Positions 52,747 through 61,849 of a stretch of DNA of 64,000 nt are shown piece by piece. The first letter of the stretch is position 1. Each line of letters begins with the position of its first letter. Under the pieces are notes generated by a model. That model had not been told where the DNA came from and did not search any database. It saw nothing but the letters and a program-made list of their open reading frames with translations. The position numbers were made by a program, and so were the translations under genes. Source of the DNA: Leekyejoonella antrihumi (GTDB lineage: Bacteria; Actinomycetota; Actinomycetes; Actinomycetales; Dermatophilaceae); contig NZ_VCQV01000007.1 in the NCBI RefSeq assembly GCF_007845645.1, positions 62,001-126,000 of the forward strand, given 5' to 3'.

Positions 52747-53460
52747 TCAGCTCGTCGACGTGAGGCGGGTGAGCAGGTCGCGCCACTCGTCGTTGTCCAT
52801 GCCGGCGGCCACGAGCCGGCCCGGGTCGTCCGGGCTGCGGAGGAAGACGTGACAGCGGTCGCCATCCTGCGCCAGCACGACGTCGTGCGTCTCCCGGTTC
52901 TGGGCGTCGTCCCAGGTGCTGACGCTCACGAGGGCCGTATGCGGGCTGGCCGGCAGCACCGTGTCGGCATCGGCGTCGTCAGGCCCGCGGTCGCCGGCGG
53001 GCAGTCGCTCCCACAGGCGGTCCAGCGTCTTCTCGCTGCCGCGCAGCGAATAGAAGTGGATGCCGAGCGCGTCGATCAGCACCTCCAGCGTGACGCCTTC
53101 GGGCTGCGGCATCAGCACGAACCGCCACGGGTGGTCCGGCTCAGAGCCGGTCACGCGGGCGTCGAGCATGATGCGGGACCGGTGCTGGAATGCGGTCGCG
53201 ATGCCCAGATCGCCTCGAATCTGCAGCCGGTCGGAGCCTGCCTCTGTCACGATGAGGCTGCGCGCTGCCAGCGACCGCACCGCCTCGGCGACCAGCTCGG
53301 ACGACGGCTGCTCCTCGAGCAGGTGCCCGATTCCGCCTACCGCGTCGATCTCCGCGATCGTGTAGCCACCCAACGACACCGGACCGGTCTCGACGAGGTG
53401 GACCAACGCCTCGAGGGTGCCATCGGGGATGTCCGGCTCGCCGGTCTGCAGTGTGCTCAC
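52747..53460 (-). CDS. Uncharacterised protein (237 aa)
   Basis: I do not recognise a family. The protein is acidic and soluble, with a helical first half (TLEALVHLVETGPVSLGGYT, HLLEEQPSSELVAEAVRSLA) and a beta-rich part containing RFVLMPQPEGVTLEVLIDAL and HFYSLRGSEKTLDRLWERL. The layout faintly recalls EspG-like secretion-associated proteins, which is only a guess. GTG 53460 overlaps the stop of the upstream gene by one base, so the two are coupled and probably act together. Confidence 0.65.
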   Translation of the reverse strand: MSTLQTGEPDIPDGTLEALVHLVETGPVSLGGYTIAEIDAVGGIGHLLEEQPSSELVAEAVRSLAARSLIVTEAGSDRLQIRGDLGIATAFQHRSRIMLDARVTGSEPDHPWRFVLMPQPEGVTLEVLIDALGIHFYSLRGSEKTLDRLWERLPAGDRGPDDADADTVLPASPHTALVSVSTWDDAQNRETHDVVLAQDGDRCHVFLRSPDDPGRLVAAGMDNDEWRDLLTRLTSTS

Positions 53461-54428
53461 TAGTCGTCCTTCTGTTGGTCGCTGGCCGGCACGCGCCGCA
53501 TCGCGCACCGGATCTCGCGCTTCCCGCCACGCACTGTGGTCGCCGCCGTGTCTCCCGCCTCCGGCAGGGACCAGTCTTGGCCCGCCACCCGCGCCTCGTC
53601 CAGCAGCGTGCGGGCCACGGCCGGCGGCGCCCCCTTGGCATAGACCTCCGAGGCGCCGAACAGTCCTCGGCCATTGCGGGACTTGGGGCGCAGCACCAAC
53701 TCGGCGAGGGTGTCGCGCCGCTCCGGGGGCGGAAACCGTCGTGCCAGATCGGGTGAGGCCGACGTGGTGTCGTCCTGTTCCTCGACCTGAGCGAGGGCCC
53801 TGGTCAGCTCTGCCTCCGCATAGGCGGGCACCGGCACCGTCGAGGACATACCCGGTGAGAGGTACACGGGGTGGCGTTCGGTCTGCTTCGACAGACCCCA
53901 CGGCCCGACGTTGCTCTTGGTGAATCGATAGACGACGTAGTCACACAGGTGGAGGAAGTCGTTGAAGGTGGGCAGGTGGAAACCGTCCCCCATGGCCGCC
54001 GGCGTCTTCTCCAGCTGGACCCAGGTGCCGGTTTTCGTCCGACCGTGAAGCTTCTCGCGGACCAGCGGGCCCTTCAGCCCCAGATCGGGGTACTGCTTCT
54101 TGTCGATGTTCTTGTGATGGCTCGACAACCGCTCGTGGGTCTTGGGAAACCGCCAGCTGGTGTACAGATCCGGGTCGTCAACAAGGACGTGCGCACCGCA
54201 CAGCACCTCACGCAGCTGGGCGACATCGAGCCCGTGCGTCTCGAGGTCGGCGATGACGGTGGCCTCGCCCTTGGTGAGCCGGCTCGCCGCGAGCTTCAGG
54301 CCGGTCCGGTAGACGCCGACCGTCGACGTGATGTCTACGAGCAGCCGCACCCGCCGGCGGACTCGCTCGGCCTCGGAATCGCTGAGGACGGGGCCGCCGG
54401 TCTGCTCCTCCGCTGGTCGTTCGCTCAT
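53460..54428 (-). CDS. Uncharacterised protein (322 aa), possible enzymatic domain
   Basis: No family is recognised. The N-terminal 90 residues are helical; a central region carries many conserved-looking polar and aromatic residues (SSHHKNIDKKQYPD, GRTKTGTWVQLEK, FLHLCDYVVYRFTKSNVGPW) and could be a compact catalytic or binding domain like those in polymorphic toxins. There is no signal peptide. The C-terminal third is basic and Pro-rich. It overlaps the next gene by one base. Function is unknown. Confidence 0.65.
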   Translation of the reverse strand: MSERPAEEQTGGPVLSDSEAERVRRRVRLLVDITSTVGVYRTGLKLAASRLTKGEATVIADLETHGLDVAQLREVLCGAHVLVDDPDLYTSWRFPKTHERLSSHHKNIDKKQYPDLGLKGPLVREKLHGRTKTGTWVQLEKTPAAMGDGFHLPTFNDFLHLCDYVVYRFTKSNVGPWGLSKQTERHPVYLSPGMSSTVPVPAYAEAELTRALAQVEEQDDTTSASPDLARRFPPPERRDTLAELVLRPKSRNGRGLFGASEVYAKGAPPAVARTLLDEARVAGQDWSLPEAGDTAATTVRGGKREIRCAMRRVPASDQQKDD

Positions 54429-54460
54429 GCCCGTACCGTACGGGATCTGGCGGGACTGCG

Positions 54461-55225
54461 TCAGGATCCGCGCATACCGGCGATCGTCAGCGCGGCCACC
54501 GTGCAGGCGTCCGCCATGGCCCGGTCCGACGCGGACTGCAGGTCGAGCAGCAGCAGGTGACGCGCCCGGTCCTGCGATATGTCGACGGCGGGGGAGTGGG
54601 CCAGTCCGAGATCGGCCGCGGCGCCGGTGGTTGCCGCCTGCTGCAGGACGCGCAGCGCGCGGCCCGGCAGCCCAGGGGGCAGGCCCCAGCCATTCAGGAC
54701 GATGCGGTCATCGATCCGCCCTCGCAGGGTGGAACCTGCCCAGGGCTGCACGTCCAGGCCCTCGAGCGCGCCGATGGCGCCGGTGAGCTGCTCGCGAAAC
54801 CCGCGTTCGATCTCGGACTCCCGCAGTGCCTCCAGCCGGTGGGTCGGGATGGGGTCGCAGTCGTATGCGGTGAACCGCACGGTCGTGCCGACGTCCCCCT
54901 CGGGTCCGAACTCCTCGACGGTCGGCACCAGTGCGCCTCCGATGCCGGGGACGAACACGCACTCGCCGCAGTCGGTGGCCGCCTCGACCAGGTCATTGTT
55001 GCCTCGTGGCAGGCCGCGGACATCGCCGGGACGGGGTAGAGCGCAGACCAGGACCCGTTCGCCGAGGTCCTGCCACAGCTGCAGCTGCGCCACGTCCCCA
55101 TCGACGTGGTCTATGTCCGGCAGGGCTCGGCGGAGTGCCTCGGCCAGATCGACATGGCCGGACCACGCGGCCGTGATCCAGAGGCTGAGGCGCACCGAGG
55201 CAGGCAGGCTGGACATCCTTTCCAT
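54461..55225 (-). CDS. Uncharacterised protein (254 aa)
   Basis: No family is recognised. The protein seems soluble, with VRLSLWITAAWSGHVDLAEA near the start, an ATDCGECVFVPGIGGALVPT stretch holding two Cys, and a basic-acidic helical end. Homologous-looking genes are scattered in Micrococcales. ATG 55225 or ATG 55216 may start it. It is the first gene of a three-gene leftward set, 32 bases before the next. Confidence 0.6.
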   Translation of the reverse strand: MERMSSLPASVRLSLWITAAWSGHVDLAEALRRALPDIDHVDGDVAQLQLWQDLGERVLVCALPRPGDVRGLPRGNNDLVEAATDCGECVFVPGIGGALVPTVEEFGPEGDVGTTVRFTAYDCDPIPTHRLEALRESEIERGFREQLTGAIGALEGLDVQPWAGSTLRGRIDDRIVLNGWGLPPGLPGRALRVLQQAATTGAAADLGLAHSPAVDISQDRARHLLLLDLQSASDRAMADACTVAALTIAGMRGS

Positions 55226-55315
55226 GATAGAGGGCCGGCCACCGCGCGTTGTCCTCCCTTTCACCTCGTGCACGCCACACCCGGTGCTGGCCGGGGGCCG
55301 TGCCCCGGCCCCCGC

Positions 55316-55321
55316 TAGGGT
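55316..55321 (+). promoter_or_regulatory. Putative -10 box of leaderless ABC ATPase gene
   Basis: TAGGGT fits TANNNT and ends 7 bases before ATG 55329; no ribosome site is present. Confidence 0.45.
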
Positions 55322-55328
55322 CGTGCCC

Positions 55329-56114
55329 ATGAGTGATGTGCTGGCGCTGGCGGGTGTGTCTGTCGTGCGCGGCGGTCGTCCGCTGCTCGATGACGTCACC
55401 TGGGAGGTCGAGGAGGGCGAGCGTTGGGTCGTCCTGGGACCGAACGGTGCGGGCAAGAGCACCCTGCTGCAGCTCGCCGCGGGCCGGATGCATCCGACGA
55501 CCGGCGTCGCGGGCGTGCTCTCCGAAGTGCTGGGTGCGGTGGACGTCTTCGAGCTGCGGCCACGGATCGGTTTGTCATCGGCAGAGATCGCCGGACGCAT
55601 ACCCAACCGGGAACGGGTGGGTGACGTGGTGGTGACCGCGTCCTACGGCATCGTCGGGCGCTGGCGGGAGGACTACGACAAGCTCGATCACGCCCGTGCG
55701 CTCGAGCTGCTCGGGACGCTCGGCGCCGCGCACCTGGTGGACCGGACCTACGGGACCCTCAGCGAAGGAGAGCGCAAGCGGGTGCAGATCGCACGGGCGC
55801 TCATGACCGATCCCGAGCTGATGCTGCTCGACGAGCCGGCCGCGGGTCTGGATCTCGGTGGGCGCGAAGACCTCGTGGCTCGACTGGGGACACTGGCTCA
55901 AGACCTCGAGGCGCCGGTGACGGTGCTGGTGACCCATCACGTCGAGGAGATCCCGTCGGGATTCACCGACGTCCTGATGTTGCGCGATGGCAAGATCGTC
56001 GCGGCCGGGCCGCTGGAGCTGACGCTGACCGCCGAGAACCTCAGCAAGACGTTCGGGATGCCTCTGGAACTGGATCGGCACGGCGACCGCTGGAGCGCCC
56101 GCGCGCGCAGATAG
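55329..56114 (+). CDS. ABC transporter ATP-binding protein
   Basis: The 261-residue ATPase has Walker A VVLGPNGAGKSTLLQLAAGR, signature LSEGERKRVQIARALM (Glu replaces the second Gly), Walker B LDEPAAGLDLGG and VTHHVEEIP. No permease gene is adjacent, so it may serve a distant permease or a non-transport role such as iron-type YlmA-like proteins. ATG 55329 is chosen because the conserved start lies 10 residues on; the frame is open far upstream without support. Confidence 0.85.
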   Translation: MSDVLALAGVSVVRGGRPLLDDVTWEVEEGERWVVLGPNGAGKSTLLQLAAGRMHPTTGVAGVLSEVLGAVDVFELRPRIGLSSAEIAGRIPNRERVGDVVVTASYGIVGRWREDYDKLDHARALELLGTLGAAHLVDRTYGTLSEGERKRVQIARALMTDPELMLLDEPAAGLDLGGREDLVARLGTLAQDLEAPVTVLVTHHVEEIPSGFTDVLMLRDGKIVAAGPLELTLTAENLSKTFGMPLELDRHGDRWSARARR

Positions 56115-56130
56115 CGGGCCACCGGGTGAC

Positions 56131-56136
56131 TAGAGT
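56131..56136 (+). promoter_or_regulatory. Putative -10 box of leaderless TauE/SafE gene
   Basis: TAGAGT fits TANNNT and ends 6 bases before GTG 56143; no ribosome site is seen. Confidence 0.45.
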
Positions 56137-56142
56137 CTTGGC

Positions 56143-56916
56143 GTGACCGTCCTCCACGCGCTGCTGATCCTGCTGGCAGGGGTTGCCGCTGGGACGATCA
56201 ACACCATCGTCGGATCGGGCACCCTGGTGACGTTTCCCACCCTGCTCGCGTTCGGCATACCCGCCGTGAACGCGAACGTGTCGAACACCTTGGGCCTGGT
56301 CGCCGGCGGTGTCTCCGGCAGCCTCGGCTACCGCAAGGAGCTCGTCGGCGCCGGGCGGACGGTCCGGCGGCTGCTCCCGATGTCGTTTCTCGGCGCGGCA
56401 ACCGGCGCGCTGCTCCTGATCTGGCTGCCGCCGGGCTGGTTCAACACGATCGTGCCGGTGCTCATCTTCATCGGCGTCCTGCTGGTGGTGCTGGGTCCCT
56501 GGCTGCAGCGTCGGGCCGCGGCGGCACACACCGACCAGGCGGCGACCGCGTCGACCGCGCGGGGGATCGGGCTGCTGGTGGGCATCTACGGCGCCGGTGT
56601 GTATGGCGGGTACTTCGGCGCCGCGCAGGGTGTCCTGCTCGTGGGGCTCATGAGCGTGCTGATGACCGATCCGCTGCAACGGATCAACGGCATCAAGAAC
56701 ATCCTGGGCCTGGTGGTCAACGCGGTCGCAGCGGTCACCTTCATGATCGTCGCGTGGAACCACATCGACTGGCGGGTCGCGGGACTCATCGCGATCGGCT
56801 CCTTGATCGGTGGGGTCCTCGGGGCACGCGTGGGTCGCCGGTTGTCCCCGTGGGTGCTGCGTGCCGTCATTGTGGTGATCGGCGTCGTCGCGATCGTGCA
56901 GCTGTTGAGGAAGTGA
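56143..56916 (+). CDS. TauE/SafE (TSUP) family permease
   Basis: The 257-residue protein has eight hydrophobic segments and the duplicated TSUP motifs: AAGTINTIVGSGTLVTFPTL in the first half and AGVYGGYFGAAQGVLLVGLM in the second. The family exports sulfite, sulfonates or other organic anions. GTG start, probably leaderless. The methyltransferase gene begins one base after its stop, so they are cotranscribed although unrelated in function. Confidence 0.9.
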   Translation: MTVLHALLILLAGVAAGTINTIVGSGTLVTFPTLLAFGIPAVNANVSNTLGLVAGGVSGSLGYRKELVGAGRTVRRLLPMSFLGAATGALLLIWLPPGWFNTIVPVLIFIGVLLVVLGPWLQRRAAAAHTDQAATASTARGIGLLVGIYGAGVYGGYFGAAQGVLLVGLMSVLMTDPLQRINGIKNILGLVVNAVAAVTFMIVAWNHIDWRVAGLIAIGSLIGGVLGARVGRRLSPWVLRAVIVVIGVVAIVQLLRK

Positions 56917-56917
56917 G

Positions 56918-57814
56918 GTGAACACCCACGTCACGTCGATCACCGACCCCGCCGACGAACGGGTGCGGGACTACTTCTCGCTGACCGATGTGGCCCTCCG
57001 GCGACTGCTCGAGCCCGAGCGTGGCCTCTATATCGCCGAGAGCGAGAAGGTGATTCGGCGCGCATTGGGCGCAGGTCACCGGCCGCGATCGTTCCTCATG
57101 GGGGAGCGGTGGCTCACCGACCTGGCCGACGTCGTGGACGACGCTGCCGCTCTCGGGGTGCCGGTCTATGTGGCGGAGGCATCCGTGATCGAGCAGCTGA
57201 CCGGCTTCAAGCTGCACCGCGGCGCACTGGCCGCGATGCACCGGCCCGCGCTGCCCTCATACGCCGAGATCCTGCGCGATGCGCAGCGCGCGATTGTTGT
57301 GGACCACAGCAGGGTGGGGTCTTCCGAGCCGCCTGCTCCGGAAGCGGATCCGCAGGTCCCATCCCGGTCCAGGATCGCCGTCCTCGAGGACTTGGTTGAT
57401 CATACGAATGTTGGTGCCGTGTTTCGGTCAGCCGCGGCGATGGGCGTTGATGGCGTGCTGGTCACGCCGCGCTGCGCAGACCCGTTGTACCGCCGGGCGA
57501 TCCGCGTGTCGATGGGCACTGTCTTTCAGGTGCCGTGGACGCGGATCGACCCCTGGCCCGATGGCATCGAGGTGCTGCAGGAGCAGGGCTATGTCGTAGC
57601 TGGGATGACCCTTGCGAATGACGCGATCACCCTCGATGAGTTGGTTGCGCAGGACCATTCGAGGCTTGCGCTCGTCTTTGGCACCGAGGGTCACGGCCTC
57701 TCGGCACGGACCTCGGCCGCCGTCGATCTACGCGTAAAGATCCCGATGAAGGGCGGGGTCGACTCACTGAATGTGGCGGCCTCGTCCGCGGTCACCTTCT
57801 ACGCGACCCGGTAG
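56918..57814 (+). CDS. TrmH-family RNA 2'-O-methyltransferase
   Basis: The 298-residue protein has an N-terminal RNA-binding domain (RLLEPERGLYIAESEKVIRR) and a SpoU/SPOUT knot with VLEDLVDHTNVGAVFRSAAA, LVTPRCADPLYRRAIRVSMG, LVFGTEGHGLS and IPMKGGVDSLNVAASSAV. These methylate ribose in rRNA or tRNA; the exact site is unknown. GTG 56918 begins one base after the permease stop. Confidence 0.92.
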   Translation: MNTHVTSITDPADERVRDYFSLTDVALRRLLEPERGLYIAESEKVIRRALGAGHRPRSFLMGERWLTDLADVVDDAAALGVPVYVAEASVIEQLTGFKLHRGALAAMHRPALPSYAEILRDAQRAIVVDHSRVGSSEPPAPEADPQVPSRSRIAVLEDLVDHTNVGAVFRSAAAMGVDGVLVTPRCADPLYRRAIRVSMGTVFQVPWTRIDPWPDGIEVLQEQGYVVAGMTLANDAITLDELVAQDHSRLALVFGTEGHGLSARTSAAVDLRVKIPMKGGVDSLNVAASSAVTFYATR

Positions 57815-57829
57815 CAGGCGGCGTCGGCG

Positions 57830-58338
57830 TCAGCTTCCTTGAGGGTTGATGTCGTGCGCAAGGTAGACCAGGCCGCCCTTTTCATCGGGCTGGAGCCGGT
57901 CACGGCTGAAGCCGACCCGGGCAAGGGCGCGTAGAGAGGCGGTATTCCGGGGACGCACGGTGGCCCAGACTGTAGCGGAGCCGGCACGGTGCGCCTCGGC
58001 AGCGACGGATCTGGCCGCCGAGGTGCCGTAGCCGCCGCCTGATGTTTGGCGCCGATCTCGAATCCCGGCTCTGGCTCGTTGCCGGTGCGTCCGACGAGCA
58101 GGCCGCAGTTGCCAATCGGCTCGCCGCCCGGCAGCCGCACGCTGTACCAGGTGACGCCGTGGTCGCGACGCCGTGCAGTTCGTCGAATGATCCAGTCGCG
58201 GGTCTGGTCCACACTGGTGAAGGGCCCGTCACCAACCGTGTGGGTCAGCGGATCGGAGAAGATCGCGTGCAGCGCACCGACATCGTCCAGAGAGAACACT
58301 CGAAGTTCGAGCCTGTCGCTGGTGAGTCCGTCGGCCAT
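57830..58338 (-). pseudogene. Frameshifted GNAT acetyltransferase (RimJ/RimL-like)
   Basis: From ATG 58338 the first frame gives LTSDRLELRVFSLDDVGALH, a typical RimJ/RimL-like GNAT start, through GNCGLLVGRTGNEPEPGFEIG. Near 58035-58050 the coding shifts; the next frame gives GYGTSAARSVAAEAHRAGSA, RPRNTASLRALARVGFSRD and a stop at 57830, the acetyl-CoA site and C-terminal end of the fold. One missing base in the run before GGCGGCGGCTAC would rejoin the frames. It is a pseudogene or a sequencing error. Confidence 0.75.
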
Positions 58339-58480
58339 CTGCGGCACTGACCCCGTCACGGCGCCGGCGGCGCAGTGTCCACGGCCGGTTGTCTCACCGG
58401 TGGACCATAGCGCCGGTCGCTGCTCATTGATGCCGACCGGACAGGCCAGGTCGGGAGATCGGCCTACGGCGACGGCGACG

Positions 58481-59014
58481 CTACTTCGAGAGGCCGTCGA
58501 TGACCTGCGCTCCGGGCAGCAGTGCCGCATCCGCGCCGGCGAGTCGCAGCTTGCTGTGCCGGACGCCGGATCCGATGACGATCGAGTCGGCCTGGATGAC
58601 ACGGGCGTCGATCAGCACCGGCCACGCCGTTGGCAGCCCGAGCGGGGTGATGCCGCCGTACTCCATGCCGGTGCGTTCGACCGCGGCATCCATCGACATG
58701 AACGACACCTTCCGCACGTCGAGGTGCTTGCGGACGACGGTGTTGATGTCGGCGCGCGTGCTTGCCAGCACCAGCACTGCTGCAACGCGCTCTTCGCCTG
58801 CGCGCTTCCCGGACACGACAACGCAGTTCGCGCACTCCTCGAGGCGGATGTCGGACCTTTCGACGAGCGTGGCCGTGTCAGAGATCGACGGATCGATCGG
58901 CGCGACCTCGACGCGCTCACGGATGGCGACAGTGGCGAGGGCGGACACCGTCGGCGGTGCGAGCAGCTCGGGGGAGTCCAGCGCGGGAGTCCAACGCAAC
59001 GTGGTCATGCCCAT
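58481..59014 (-). CDS. YbaK/EbsC-type aminoacyl-tRNA deacylase
   Basis: The 177-residue protein belongs to the YbaK/ProX editing family, which clears mischarged tRNAs. It shows the catalytic Lys region VVVSGKRAGEERVAAVLVLA, DINTVVRKHLDVRKVSFMS, the family Gly-Gly pair in TGMEYGGITPLGLP and VIGSGVRHSKLRLAGADAAL. Which aminoacyl-tRNA it hydrolyses is not evident. ATG 59014 start. Confidence 0.88.
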   Translation of the reverse strand: MGMTTLRWTPALDSPELLAPPTVSALATVAIRERVEVAPIDPSISDTATLVERSDIRLEECANCVVVSGKRAGEERVAAVLVLASTRADINTVVRKHLDVRKVSFMSMDAAVERTGMEYGGITPLGLPTAWPVLIDARVIQADSIVIGSGVRHSKLRLAGADAALLPGAQVIDGLSK

Positions 59015-59050
59015 ACGGTAGCCAGCAAGATAGTTGGGTTGCAGTAGGCA

Positions 59051-60777
59051 CTACACAGGTTGCTGCCCGCGCAGGTAGGCGGTGGCTGCGGGTCCGGTCA
59101 GTTCGGGGTCTTCGCCGGCGCGTTGGTAGGCGTCGGGGGTGGTCCAGTAGGTGCAGCCGTCGGACTGGGCGTACATCCATGCGTCGGGTGAGACTCCAGG
59201 GGGTCGGTCGGGACGGATCGGTGCCGTCGGTGGCGCGTCGCCTGGCATCGCCTCGGCCGGCGGCGCGTCGGGCGGCATCGCGTCGGGCGGCGGTGGTGGC
59301 GGCGGTGCTGGCGGCGGTTCGGGCTCAGCCGGCGCGGCAGCGGGGTGCTTACGGACGGCGTCGCTGGCCAGGTCGCGTGCGGTGGGTGCGTGGCCCAGGC
59401 CCCCTGTGGGCGGTGCTGGTGGGGTGCCGGGGCCGAAATCGACCCAGTACGGGTGCAACGCCTGGCCGGTCGGCCCGATATACCGCCGCGGCCTCGTCGG
59501 GCGCGGTGTGGCCTCGCGCGCTGACGTGCTCGTCGCGGTGCGCGTCGTGGTGGTGGCCGCACAGGCGGGCCAGATTATCGATGTCCGTCAAACCCCCGTC
59601 GCGCCAATGCTGAAGGTGATGGACCTCCAGGTGATAGATCGACAGGCACCCCGGATACCTACAGCCCCGATCACGGTCCTGCACGAGCCGGCGGGTCCGC
59701 TCGGGCACGATGTGCTGCGCCCGACCGACATCGACCGGTGACCCACCGGTCTCCCACACCGGTTGCAAGACCCCGTCACAGGTCAACCGGTCCACCACCA
59801 CGCCGGGCAGCGCCCCACGCTGATGCAACCACCCGGTCCCCTCGGTGCCCAGATGCAGGTAGACCCGGTACCTGGACTCCCGCGACGGCGTGACCTGCCC
59901 CGCCTGCAGCAGAGACCGGGTGACCACCTCCTCCACCGCGGCGCCGAGAGTGGCCGCGGGATGCCCCGCCTGAAACAGGGCGTCCTTCGCCTCGATCAGC
60001 GCCTGCTCAACCAGCGCACCAACCTCCGCCGGGGCGCTGAACTCCAGATGGAACCGCCCCTCCCGGTATCCCATCCGCACCCACGCCGGCCGCACCGCGG
60101 GATCCCACGAGTCCGGACCCGCCGGCACCCCGAAAAGCCGACCCACCCGCCGGGGGGCCCTGGCCCTGCTCGTCCTCCTCCTTCCCGCCGTCTGCACCCG
60201 ACTCCGACTTCGGGTCAGGCTCCGGGCCTGGCTCCTGGTCGGGATCTGCCGCTGCCGCGAACTCCGGCTCTGGTTCTGGCTCGGGGACAGGGGCGGGTTC
60301 GGGGAAGGAGTACTTGCACAACGCCCGACGGAGCTGGGTCACGCTCGCGTGCGGCGCGAACTCGGCCACCTCACCATCATGAGTCGCGGGAGTGTGCCGC
60401 GCCACGACCGCGGCCTGATCCAGCGTCAACGCGCCGGTGTCCACACTCGCGCGCATCCTCGGCAGCTCAGGCGTGCGAGTGGCGACGGCGACCAGGTCGC
60501 CCGCCCGCGAGGGCGAGACCCCCGCGAAGCAGGCCAACCAGTGCTCGATCGAGCGGATCCCCGCGACTGCCCACAACTGCTGATCGATCACCCGGTCGGT
60601 CAATGCCAACAAGTCCGCCTGCGCCGCATTGACCCGACCGATCACCACCGACAACTGCTCCCGAGCGGCCTGCGCCGCCCGATCGAACGGCACCACCGGC
60701 TCCCACGAATCAGAAGACACCGAACCTCCAGCATCATCAACCAGATCCGGCTGTTGAGATGTCGTCGACGTCCCCAT
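59051..60777 (-). pseudogene. Frameshifted DUF222/HNH endonuclease gene
   Basis: The coding is complete but in three frames. The N-terminal part from ATG 60777 carries DUF222 (AAREQLSVVIGRVNAAQADL, GIRSIEHWLACFAGVSPSRA) and an acidic repeat-rich linker. At the G-run around 60150 the frame shifts and the central part resumes (GYREGRFHLEFSAPAEVGAL), ending with the HNH core DRGCRYPGCLSIYHLEVHHL and LARLCGHHHDAHRDEHV. A second shift near 59490-59525 leads to the tail ALHPYWVDFGPGTPPAPP and a Pro-rich end. Such proteins belong to the mycobacterial 13E12-repeat group; this copy is inactive unless errors are sequencing artefacts. Confidence 0.8.
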
Positions 60778-60892
60778 AACCCACAGTCAACCACCCACCA
60801 CCGACAACCCCTCACCACGGCGACAGGGCAGGCATCCCAGGCCTATCGCGACGGCAGTCGTGCGGTGGAAACGCAAGCAATTGCCGACGAAC

Positions 60893-61849
60893 TCACTGCA
60901 CGCGAGGTGGCAGGCGAAGCCCCATGAGCACGTCGTCGACTCTTTCGCCATCGAGCACGAACTCGCCCGGCAGTGTGCCTTCGACCACGAATCCCTCTGA
61001 CTCGTAGAGGCGTCGAGCACTGCGGTTGTGTCCCAGCACCCGCAGCGTCACGCGCTGCGCGCCACGCTCTGACATCTCGCGGACAGCCGCCCGCACGAGG
61101 GCCTGGCCGACCCCCCGCCGGCGGGCACGCGGACTCACATCCAGGCCTTGGATCTGACGGACGTGGGAGCCGGTCTCCATCGGGTAGGGGCGGCCGATCA
61201 GGAGGTATCCCACGATCTCGCCGTCGATCTCGGCGACCAGCACGTCGTCCGGCTGGTGGTGCTCGTTGAAGAAGGGCTCACTCAGAGGGCTTGGCGCAGG
61301 CATGGGGTTGTGCACGTGTGACCAGGAGCTGTGGGCGAGCTGGCGCAGAGCTCGGTCATCACTCGGGAGCCCGGCGCGTATCAGGGGAGCGGGATGCCGG
61401 CCGTGAGGGTCGCCGAGCGCCGCAGCAGGATCGGCTGCGATAACCGACGGTTCCACTGCACCGCCTACCATCACTCGGACCAGACGCCGAAGCTCGACCG
61501 CCGGGTCATCGGTGACGCCGCCGTGCACCGGTCCCGGTTGCAGCACGGTGCTGCGTGGCGCACTCAACCACCCGAAACGCTGACCGGGTCGACGCAGCTC
61601 CGGTCGACCGGGAGCTGTGTCGCCACGACACAGCTGCACAGCCTCGTCCAGGCAGCGACGGAGGTCGACGAGGTCGAGCGACGGCGAGAACGACTGAAGT
61701 CGCTGCGCATCCAGCTCATACCCAATATCGAGGAACCCTGCCAGCTGGCTGTAGAGCACCACGCCGACGTTGCGGAACTCCTCGCGCACCACATCCGGCA
61801 CGCAGCGCAGGACGACGTACTGGTATCCGAAACGGGAGGCCGTAGTCAC
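60893..61849 (-). CDS. DUF3037-GNAT fusion protein
   Basis: The 318-residue protein has two parts. Residues 1-130 are a DUF3037 domain (FGYQYVVLRCVPDVVREEFR, NVGVVLYS), normally a separate small protein made with HipA-like kinases. Residues from about 150 are a GNAT acetyltransferase (motif A VSPRARRRGVGQALVRAAVR, then LGHNRSARRLYESEGFVVEG). The join is in frame without a stop, near residues 130-145, with in-frame GTG/ATG codons there. It overlaps the HipA-like gene by 4 bases (ATGA) and ends the operon. The activity of the whole is unknown. Confidence 0.8.
   Translation of the reverse strand: MTTASRFGYQYVVLRCVPDVVREEFRNVGVVLYSQLAGFLDIGYELDAQRLQSFSPSLDLVDLRRCLDEAVQLCRGDTAPGRPELRRPGQRFGWLSAPRSTVLQPGPVHGGVTDDPAVELRRLVRVMVGGAVEPSVIAADPAAALGDPHGRHPAPLIRAGLPSDDRALRQLAHSSWSHVHNPMPAPSPLSEPFFNEHHQPDDVLVAEIDGEIVGYLLIGRPYPMETGSHVRQIQGLDVSPRARRRGVGQALVRAAVREMSERGAQRVTLRVLGHNRSARRLYESEGFVVEGTLPGEFVLDGERVDDVLMGLRLPPRVQ

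Noticed and set aside
58035-58050. Programmed frameshift in the GNAT gene
   Set aside because: No slippery heptamer or stimulatory structure was found; the pattern fits a simple indel.
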